A stretch of 64,000 nt of DNA from Propioniciclava sinopodophylli. GTDB lineage: Bacteria > Actinomycetota > Actinomycetes > Propionibacteriales > Propionibacteriaceae. Of this stretch, positions 57,911-64,000 are shown piece by piece. The notes under the pieces were generated by a model that searched no databases, was not told the DNA's origin, and was given only the letters and a program-made list of their open reading frames with translations. A program made the position numbers and the translations under genes. The stretch is from the NCBI RefSeq assembly GCF_004324755.1, contig NZ_SDMQ01000004.1:124001-188000 (forward strand). The letters are read 5' to 3'. Position 1 is the first letter of the stretch. Every line of letters starts with the position of its first letter.

Positions 57911-58648
57911 ATGCCCAGCCACCTTGATCCTCCAGTGACCGCCCTGACGTCCCAGCCCCCGCCCGGCTGGTCGATGCGACGCAGGCTGCTGCTGGTGGCC
58001 GCCTCCACCGTCCCGCTGGCCTTCGCCGCCGCGCTGGAGTGGGTCAAGGGCCGCGACGGCATCGGCACCGTCGCATTCGTCGCACTGAGCGCCGCTGGCT
58101 ACCTGTTGGCGATGTACGGACGCCTGCCGGACGAGGTGAACGTTGCCGGTAACGGAGCCAAGTTCACCACCGAGCAACGCCTGGAGGTGCAGGCCATCCT
58201 CGACGAGATGACGGCCGAGCAGCTCGAGGAGATCGCCACCGGCGGGTCCGACGAGATGCGCGAACTGGCCAGCGACGCCCTCGACTTCCGCGACCGAGCC
58301 CGCGCCTACCTGGAGCAGGCCGCCACGCTGGAGGGCTTCAGCCTGTCGTCCACCGGCCACGGCAGCCTCGACGCCGGCCCAATCCTGGGCCTGGTGCGCG
58401 CCGTCAACGGCATCGTCCTCACCCGTGACGACCGGGTCGTGGCCGTCGACCTGGGCGAGGCCGAGCTCTCCTCGCTGGAGCTGGCCGCCCGGGGCGTCAC
58501 CCATGTGCTGGAGGTGCAGCGCACCCACGTCACCGTTCGCCGCGTCAGCGACGACACCTCGCTCTACTCCTCCGACCGCACGATCAGCGTCGACCAGCTA
58601 CGACGGGCGCTGCGTGCCGTTACCCAGGACACCACCCACACCGCCTGA
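57911..58648 (+). CDS. Two-helix membrane protein of unknown function
   Basis: 245 residues. A ~20-residue N-terminus, two membrane helices (LLLVAASTVPLAFAAALEWV and GTVAFVALSAAGYLLAMYG), then a cytoplasmic part with an acidic helix (EEMTAEQLEEIATGGSDE-like), a linker, and a beta domain with VTHVLEVQRTHVTVRRV. No family recognised. It converges with clpB and shares a terminator with it. Confidence 0.65.
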   Translation: MPSHLDPPVTALTSQPPPGWSMRRRLLLVAASTVPLAFAAALEWVKGRDGIGTVAFVALSAAGYLLAMYGRLPDEVNVAGNGAKFTTEQRLEVQAILDEMTAEQLEEIATGGSDEMRELASDALDFRDRARAYLEQAATLEGFSLSSTGHGSLDAGPILGLVRAVNGIVLTRDDRVVAVDLGEAELSSLELAARGVTHVLEVQRTHVTVRRVSDDTSLYSSDRTISVDQLRRALRAVTQDTTHTA

Positions 58649-58666
58649 CCTCACGCAGACATGAAG

Positions 58667-58701
58667 CAGGCCGGGGCTCCCGTGGTGGGAGCCCCGGCCT
58701 G
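58667..58701. terminator. Bidirectional terminator between the 245-residue gene and clpB
   Basis: A 15-bp perfect stem (CAGGCCGGGGCTCCC and its complement) with a five-base loop, midway between two converging genes. Confidence 0.8.
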
Positions 58702-58710
58702 TTGGTCGGG

Positions 58711-61293
58711 TCAGACGATGCGCAGTTCGTCGGTGTCGGGATCGACATCGAAGGTGACCACGGCCCCGTCGACGATCTCGCCGGCGAGCAGCTTGCGGGC
58801 GAGCTGGTCCTCGATGGTGGACTGCACCAGGCGACGCAGCGGGCGGGCGCCGTAGACCGGGTCGAAGCCGTTGCGGGCCAGCCATTCTTTGCCCTCGTCG
58901 GTGACGTCGATCACGATGCGACGCTCCGCGAGCCGAGCGTTGATCTTGTCGAGGTTCGTGTCGACGATGTGGGTGAGGTCCTCCAGCGTCAGCGGGTCGA
59001 ACATCACGATCTCGTCCAGCCGGTTCAGGAATTCGGGACGGAAGGCCCCGCGCACCACACCCATCACAGCCTCATGCTTGGCCTCGTCATCCAGGCTCGT
59101 GTCCGCGAGGAACTGGCTGCCCAGGTTGCTGGTCAGGATCAGGATGGTGTTGCGGAAGTCCACCGTACGGCCCTGCCCGTCGGTCAGGCGACCGTCGTCC
59201 AGCACCTGCAGCAGGATGTTGAACAGGTCCGGGTGGGCCTTCTCCACCTCGTCGAGCAGCACCACGCTGTAGGGACGTCGACGCACGGCCTCGGTGAGCT
59301 GGCCGCCCTCCTCGTAGCCCACGTAGCCGGGAGGCGCACCCACCAGGCGGCTGACCGAGTGCTTCTCCGAGTACTCGGACATGTCGATGCGGATCATGGC
59401 GGTCTCGTCGTCGAACAGGAAGTCCGCCAAGGACTTGGCCAGCTCGGTCTTGCCGACGCCCGTCGGGCCGAGGAAGAGGAAGCTGCCGGTGGGCCGGTTC
59501 GGGTCACTGATCCCGGCACGGCTGCGCCGGACGGCGTCGGCGACGGCCTCGACGGCCTTCTTCTGGCCGATCAATCGCTTGCCGATGTGCTCTTCCATGT
59601 GGAGCAGCTTGTCGGACTCGCCCTGCAGCATCTTGCCGACGGGGATACCGGTCCAGGCGCTGACCACCTCGGCGATGTCGGTGGCGGTGACCTCGTCAGC
59701 CACCATCCGTTCCGCCTTCTCCTGGTCCTCGGCCTGCTTGGCCTGCTCCAGCTCGCGTTCCAGTGCCGGGATGCGTCCGTAGGCGATCTCGGCGGCCGCG
59801 GCCAGGTCGCCGGCACGCTGGGCCCGTTCCGCCTCGATGCGCAGCTGGTCGATCTGGGTTTTCAGCTCACCGATCCGGTTCAGGCCAGCCCGCTCGGCCT
59901 CCCAGCGCGCCTCCAGGCGACGCAGCTTCTCCTCGGCGTCGGCCAGCTCCTTCTCCAGGCGCTCCAGGCGGGCCTTCGAGGCGGCGTCGGACTCATTGCT
60001 GATCGCGAACTGCTCCATCTTCATCCGGTCCACCTGACGGCGCAGCACGTCGATCTCCTCCGGGGAGGAGTCGATCTCCATCCGCAGCCGACTGGCGGCC
60101 TCGTCAATCAGGTCGATGGCCTTGTCGGGTAGCCGCCGGTTGGTGATGTAGCGGTGGGACAGGCTGGCGGCGGCCACCAGGGCGCTGTCGGTGATCCGGA
60201 CCTTGTGGTGCGCCTCGTAGCGTTCGCGCAGGCCGCGCAGGATCGCGATGGTGTCCTCGACTGTCGGCTCACCCACGTAGACCTGCTGGAAGCGGCGCTC
60301 CAGGGCCGGATCCTTCTCGATGTGCTCGCGGTACTCGTCGAGCGTGGTGGCGCCGATCATGCGGAGCTCGCCGCGGGCCAGCATGGGCTTGAGCATGTTG
60401 CCGGCGTCCATGGCGCCCTCGCCGCCGGCACCAGCGCCGACGACGGTGTGCAGCTCGTCGATGAAGGTGATGATCTGACCCTCGGACTCCTGGATCTCCT
60501 TCAGCACTGCCTTGAGTCGTTCCTCGAACTCGCCGCGGTACTTGGCGCCGGCGACCATGCTCGACAGGTCGAGGCTGACGACCCGGCGGCCCTTGAGGGA
60601 GTCGGGGACGTCGCCGGCGACGACGCGCTGCGCGAGGCCCTCGACGACGGCGGTCTTGCCGACGCCGGGCTCGCCGATCAGCACCGGGTTGTTCTTGGTG
60701 CGACGGGCCAGCACCTGCACCACCCGGCGGATCTCCTGGTCCCGGCCGATGACCGGATCCAGCTTGCCCTCGCGGGCACTTTCAGTGAGGTCGACGGAGT
60801 ACTTGCCCAGCGCCGACTCGCCACCCTCGGCCTCCGGACTGGTGACGCGCCGGTCACCGCGGGCCTCGGCAAAGGCTGCTTCCAGTTTCTCGGTGGTGGC
60901 GCCGGCTCCCACGAGGATCGTCTGGGCCTCCGACGGGATGGTGGTCAGGGCGATGAGCAGGTGCTCGGTGGAGACATAGGAGTCGCCGAGCTTGTCGGCG
61001 CGGATCTCGGCGTCGGCGAGCACCCGGGCCATGGCGCCCGACAGCTGCGGCTGCGCCACCGAGCTGCCCTGGCTGGAGGGCAGCTTGCCGATCGCGGCCT
61101 GGGCACGCTGGTCGACCTGGTCGGCGTCCACGCCGACGGCGGCCAGCAGCGGCGCGACGGAGTTCTCCGGCACCATCAGCAAGGCGTGCAGCAGGTGCTG
61201 GGGTTCGACCGTCGGATTGCCGGCGGCCAGGGCATTGCGGATCGCGGCCGAGACCGCGTCCCGGCTCATCGTGGTGAGCTTCTCGGTGTCCAT
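58711..61293 (-). CDS. clpB: ATP-dependent disaggregase ClpB
   Basis: 860 residues, full length. N-domain, first AAA domain (Walker A GEPGVGKT), coiled-coil middle domain ([20 protein letters not shown]), second AAA domain (GPTGVGKT), and the C-terminal small domain. Works with DnaK to rescue aggregated proteins. ATG 61293 has a GAAGGAGC ribosome-binding site. Upstream, neither a CIRCE nor a HAIR palindrome was found, so heat-shock control through HrcA or HspR is not evident. Unusually separate from dnaK genes. Confidence 0.97.
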   Translation of the reverse strand: MDTEKLTTMSRDAVSAAIRNALAAGNPTVEPQHLLHALLMVPENSVAPLLAAVGVDADQVDQRAQAAIGKLPSSQGSSVAQPQLSGAMARVLADAEIRADKLGDSYVSTEHLLIALTTIPSEAQTILVGAGATTEKLEAAFAEARGDRRVTSPEAEGGESALGKYSVDLTESAREGKLDPVIGRDQEIRRVVQVLARRTKNNPVLIGEPGVGKTAVVEGLAQRVVAGDVPDSLKGRRVVSLDLSSMVAGAKYRGEFEERLKAVLKEIQESEGQIITFIDELHTVVGAGAGGEGAMDAGNMLKPMLARGELRMIGATTLDEYREHIEKDPALERRFQQVYVGEPTVEDTIAILRGLRERYEAHHKVRITDSALVAAASLSHRYITNRRLPDKAIDLIDEAASRLRMEIDSSPEEIDVLRRQVDRMKMEQFAISNESDAASKARLERLEKELADAEEKLRRLEARWEAERAGLNRIGELKTQIDQLRIEAERAQRAGDLAAAAEIAYGRIPALERELEQAKQAEDQEKAERMVADEVTATDIAEVVSAWTGIPVGKMLQGESDKLLHMEEHIGKRLIGQKKAVEAVADAVRRSRAGISDPNRPTGSFLFLGPTGVGKTELAKSLADFLFDDETAMIRIDMSEYSEKHSVSRLVGAPPGYVGYEEGGQLTEAVRRRPYSVVLLDEVEKAHPDLFNILLQVLDDGRLTDGQGRTVDFRNTILILTSNLGSQFLADTSLDDEAKHEAVMGVVRGAFRPEFLNRLDEIVMFDPLTLEDLTHIVDTNLDKINARLAERRIVIDVTDEGKEWLARNGFDPVYGARPLRRLVQSTIEDQLARKLLAGEIVDGAVVTFDVDPDTDELRIV

Positions 61294-61607
61294 CAGTGCT
61301 CCTTCGTCAGGGTGACCGCGCCGGTGGCGGGTCGTGGTCCATGGGTGGTTCGTGGGCGGTCCCGGCCTGCGGGGCTTGCGGCCCGGCGGCTGGGATCCGG
61401 TGCACATCGATGGTGTGCAGCGGCCCCCGGGCAGGTCAAGGAGTTCGCAGGCAATTGGGGGTTGGCACTCACCTGTGTGGGGGACGACGCCCATCCGGGC
61501 CGTGAACCGTGGCCTTTCGCGCGAGACCCGGTGAAGCTGGAGGTGTCCCGGACCGGCCGCAGCCTGCGGGTCCTGTCCCTGACCCAGTCCTCAAGGAGGC
61601 ATCGCAG
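61294..61607. other. Intergenic region between clpB and the universal stress gene
   Basis: 314 bp, GC-rich, between divergent genes. The only strong elements are ribosome-binding sites for clpB (GAAGGAGC) and the universal stress gene (AAGGAGGC). A lone TTGGCACTC resembles half a CIRCE site, without its inverted partner. No open frame or hairpin stands out. Confidence 0.4.
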
Positions 61608-62354
61608 ATGGAATGCACAGACCACGTCGTGGTGGGCGTCGACGGCTCGCCCGCCTCGATCGCCGCGGCCGTGTGGGCCCAGGACATCGCCCGCGCTGGC
61701 GACTGGCCCCTGACGATCCTGCACACCCCCCACCTCGCCACCGGCATCCGCACCCTGCTTGCTGACAGCGGCCAGCTCGTGGCCGCACCCGGCATGCTCG
61801 CCCCCGCCCTGGCCGAGGCCAGCCGCACCGCGGCCATGGTGGTCATCCCAGCACGAGGGGCCGATGCGCCGATCGTCCCGGTGATGGACACTGTCGCCGA
61901 GGACCTGCTGCAGGAGGCCCACGGGCCGGTGGTGGTGATCCCTGCCACCACCTGGAACACCTTCGAACGTCCCGTCGTGTTGGGGCTGGACCTGGAGGAG
62001 CCCGGCGTGCCGGGGATCCGCTTAGCCGCCGCCGTGGCCCGCCGCGCGGGGATGCCTCTCAAGGTGGTCGTCGCCGACGAGAGATGCGAGGACATTGACG
62101 AGCTGCGGAACCGTGCCGTGGCCATCCTCACCGAGGCCGCCGCCGAGCTGCTGCCCTCCAGCTACGACGTCATGATCTCACCCCACGAACCCGCCGATGC
62201 CCTGCTCGCCGAGGCTCTGGAAGCCAGCCTGACCGTGGTCGGTAGCCGAGGCCCGAACTACCGGGGCCAGCGGGAGAACTCCGAGAGCCGTCGACTGCTG
62301 CGGCTGACCTCGACCCCGGTGGCCGTCGTCGCCGACCACGACCCGACCCCCTGA
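61608..62354 (+). CDS. Universal stress protein with two UspA-like domains
   Basis: 248 residues. Domain 1 opens DHVVVGVDGSPASIAAAVWA and ends in VVIPA; domain 2 ends in TVVGSRGPNYRG followed by RRLLRLTSTPVAVV. The GxxG nucleotide-binding pattern is only partly kept in domain 1. These proteins accumulate in stationary phase or hypoxia. Located 105 bp before a two-component pair, like DosR-type regulon arrangements, but regulation is not shown. Confidence 0.85.
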   Translation: MECTDHVVVGVDGSPASIAAAVWAQDIARAGDWPLTILHTPHLATGIRTLLADSGQLVAAPGMLAPALAEASRTAAMVVIPARGADAPIVPVMDTVAEDLLQEAHGPVVVIPATTWNTFERPVVLGLDLEEPGVPGIRLAAAVARRAGMPLKVVVADERCEDIDELRNRAVAILTEAAAELLPSSYDVMISPHEPADALLAEALEASLTVVGSRGPNYRGQRENSESRRLLRLTSTPVAVVADHDPTP

Positions 62355-62368
62355 CCGTCCCGGACCCC

Positions 62369-62374
62369 TAGGAT
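62369..62374 (+). promoter_or_regulatory. Probable -10 box for the kinase-regulator pair
   Basis: TAGGAT about 85 bp before ATG 62460; the kinase has a GAGGAG ribosome-binding site, so this message has a leader. Confidence 0.35.
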
Positions 62375-62459
62375 CGAGACTGCAGACTCACGACAGGGCC
62401 TGTCGCCGTCCCCCGGCCACCACTGGCGCCGAGGGCGGCTCATCCGCGAGGAGCCCCCG

Positions 62460-63425
62460 ATGAGTCTGCAGCAGCGGGTCTGGGCGACGGTCTCGGGTGC
62501 CTTCCTGTCGATGAACCTGCTCATCGTCGCAACCCCACTCACCGTCAGCTGGCCCCCCAAGCCCTGGGAGATCGCCTGTTCCCTGACTGGAGTGATCATC
62601 GTGTCTATCATCAGCTGGCGCGCCATCGAGCGGGGCTTCGCCCCGGTGCAGAAGGTCGCGCGGCAGATCGCCGAGACACCCAACCTCGACGACGCTGCCC
62701 CGATCCAGGCCGTTCCGGAGATGCCCGACCTGGACAGCATCGTCGATGCCCACAATAACCTTGTGGAGCGCCTGCGGTCCCAGCGACGGGCGACGCTGAC
62801 CGCGCTCATCGAGGGCCAGGAACTGGAACGGGCCCGCCTGTCGCGGGAACTGCACGACCAGATCGGCCAGACCCTCACCTATGCGCTGTTGCTGCTTCAG
62901 TCCATCCAGGACGGCGCCGACCAGGAGCAGAAGGTGGCCATGGCCCAGGAGGCGGTGCGCACCAGCTTGCAGGAGGTCCGTGGGCTGGCCGCCGACCTGC
63001 GTCCCAGCGTCCTGTCAGACCTGGGCCTGGTCGCCGCCCTGACCTCCTTGGCCACCGCACACGCCGAGGCCACCGGCGTGGTCGTGCGCCGAGACCTGCA
63101 GCCGGTGCCCGACCTGGGCTGGGCCGCCGAACTGGTCGTCTACCGCATCGCCCAGGAGGCCCTCACCAACAGCGCCAAACACGCCCAGGCCAGCACCGTC
63201 ACCCTGTCACTGCACTGCGACCAGGACACCGTGCGGCTGGTCATCGCCGACGACGGCCGCGGCCTGCAGGGCTCCACCCCCGGCACGGGCCTGGCCAGCA
63301 TGCACGACCGCGCACGCTCCATCAACGCCCAGCTCACCATCACCGACAACCCCGGCGGCGGCACCCGCGTCGAACTGCGCATCGACCGGGGTACCCTCCC
63401 CCACGACAGCCTCCCGGAGGACTGA
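62460..63425 (+). CDS. NarL-type sensor histidine kinase
   Basis: 321 residues. Two N-terminal helices and a HAMP-like linker (FAPVQKVARQIAETPNL), with little extracytoplasmic loop. The HisKA_3 region carries RLSRELHDQIGQTLTYAL with H132, then LGLVAALTSL, and the ATPase domain has AQEALTNSAKHAQ and ADDGRGLQGS. The short sensor suggests a membrane or intracellular cue. ATG 62460; stop is two bases before the regulator gene. Confidence 0.9.
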   Translation: MSLQQRVWATVSGAFLSMNLLIVATPLTVSWPPKPWEIACSLTGVIIVSIISWRAIERGFAPVQKVARQIAETPNLDDAAPIQAVPEMPDLDSIVDAHNNLVERLRSQRRATLTALIEGQELERARLSRELHDQIGQTLTYALLLLQSIQDGADQEQKVAMAQEAVRTSLQEVRGLAADLRPSVLSDLGLVAALTSLATAHAEATGVVVRRDLQPVPDLGWAAELVVYRIAQEALTNSAKHAQASTVTLSLHCDQDTVRLVIADDGRGLQGSTPGTGLASMHDRARSINAQLTITDNPGGGTRVELRIDRGTLPHDSLPED

Positions 63426-63427
63426 CC

Positions 63428-64000
63428 ATGCACACGCCCACCACCCGAGTCGCCCGCGTGCTGCTGGCCGACGACCACACCCTGCTGCGCCAAGGCGTGA
63501 AGATGATGCTCGACCCGCAGCCCGACTTGACCGTCGTCGCGGAGGCCGCCGACGGGGCCGAGGCCCTCGAGCGGATCAGCCGCGGCGACATCGACCTGGC
63601 CATCCTGGACGTCACCATGCCCCGCATGACCGGGCTGCAGGTGGCCCGCGAGGTCTCCCAGCGCAAGCTGCCCACCCAGATGCTGATCCTGAGCATGCAC
63701 GACAACGAGCAGTACTTGTTCGGGGCCCTCAAGACCGGCGCGGCCGGCTACGTCCACAAGTCCATGGCCGACCGCGACCTGCTCAACGCCTGCCATGCCG
63801 CCGTGCGCGGGGAACCCTTCCTGTACCCGGGTGCCATGTCGACCATCATCCGCGAGTACGTCCAGCGTGGTGAGGCCCACGAAGGCGACCGGCTGCTGAC
63901 CCCGCGTGAGGAGGAGATCCTCAAGCTCATCGCCGAAGGGCACTCCGGCAAGGAAATCGCCGAGATGCTGTTCATCAGTCCCAAGACCGTCGAGCGGCAT
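63428..64000 (+). CDS. NarL/LuxR-family response regulator (3' end outside window)
   Basis: 191 residues visible. Receiver with acidic RVLLADDHTLLRQGV, phospho-acceptor D61 (LAILDVTMPRMTG) and switch Lys in GYVHKSMADRD. The LuxR helix-turn-helix begins LTPREEEILKLIAEGHSGKE and is cut at KTVERH by the window end. It pairs with the upstream kinase and may control the adjacent universal stress gene. Confidence 0.92.
   Translation, partial: MHTPTTRVARVLLADDHTLLRQGVKMMLDPQPDLTVVAEAADGAEALERISRGDIDLAILDVTMPRMTGLQVAREVSQRKLPTQMLILSMHDNEQYLFGALKTGAAGYVHKSMADRDLLNACHAAVRGEPFLYPGAMSTIIREYVQRGEAHEGDRLLTPREEEILKLIAEGHSGKEIAEMLFISPKTVERH

Noticed and set aside
61294-61607. CIRCE or HAIR heat-shock operator upstream of clpB
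   Set aside because: Only half of a CIRCE-like sequence (TTGGCACTC) is present and there is no CTTGAGT/ACTCAAG pair.
50313-64000. Second attachment site (duplicate of the tRNA-Ala 3' end)
   Set aside because: No copy of TTCGAGTCCCCTTGGCTCCA was found by eye in this interval, so the right end of the element cannot be placed.

Overview
The window is GC-rich (about 70%) DNA from an actinomycete. Likely leaderless promoters (a YANNNT-like -10 box six or seven bases before the start codon), an MptB-like mannosyltransferase, an MprAB-like two-component pair, MMPL and YhgE/Pip membrane proteins and a branched-chain 2-oxo-acid dehydrogenase operon fit Propionibacteriaceae or a near relative. The family-level placement is inference.

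Bases 1-50,240 look like stable chromosome. In order they hold: a phosphotransferase start and serS; a PAP2-diacylglycerol kinase fusion; pheA; an MptB-like glycosyltransferase; a Fpg/Nei glycosylase; aat; an ArsR/flavin reductase pair; a small membrane-protein gene split by an amber codon; alr; bkdABC; an isolated argF; a phosphatase and an MprAB-like operon; cspA; a secreted M23 peptidase; a NhaD-type antiporter; the rpsF-ssb-rpsR-rplI operon; a SigE-type sigma factor with its membrane partner; a long-chain acyl-CoA synthetase; nfo; pta-ackA; a TetR-controlled MMPL-YhgE operon; a PIG-V-type mannosyltransferase; and a class A penicillin-binding protein. Gene remnants (glgC-like, FtsX-permease-like) sit between them.

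The most unusual property of this half is a family of short tandem arrays. Units of 22 bp share a GCCGAGAGCCCC-like core and occur at six loci, often starting at or overlapping a stop codon. At two loci they lie inside genes. In one of these the period has become 24 bp, which keeps the reading frame. A second family with a 33-bp period forms opposed arrays, and a third, REP-like element occurs three times.

At 50,238-50,310 lies tRNA-Ala(UGC). A serine recombinase gene abuts its 3' end and reads through it on the opposite strand. From here to about 56.7 kb is a decaying integrative conjugative element: recombinase, T4SS coupling protein, a VirB4-type ATPase broken by a nonsense codon, and an SSB-like gene with an internal deletion and a compensating frameshift. 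No relaxase is visible.

From 56.9 kb to the end is a stress-response block: a zinc-motif thioredoxin, a 5'-truncated polysaccharide deacetylase, a small membrane protein, clpB, a universal stress protein, and a NarL-type histidine kinase with its response regulator, cut off by the window edge. The 22-bp arrays are absent after the tRNA. The heptamer GGACGCC, common before it, falls to about background, so this block may be acquired too.
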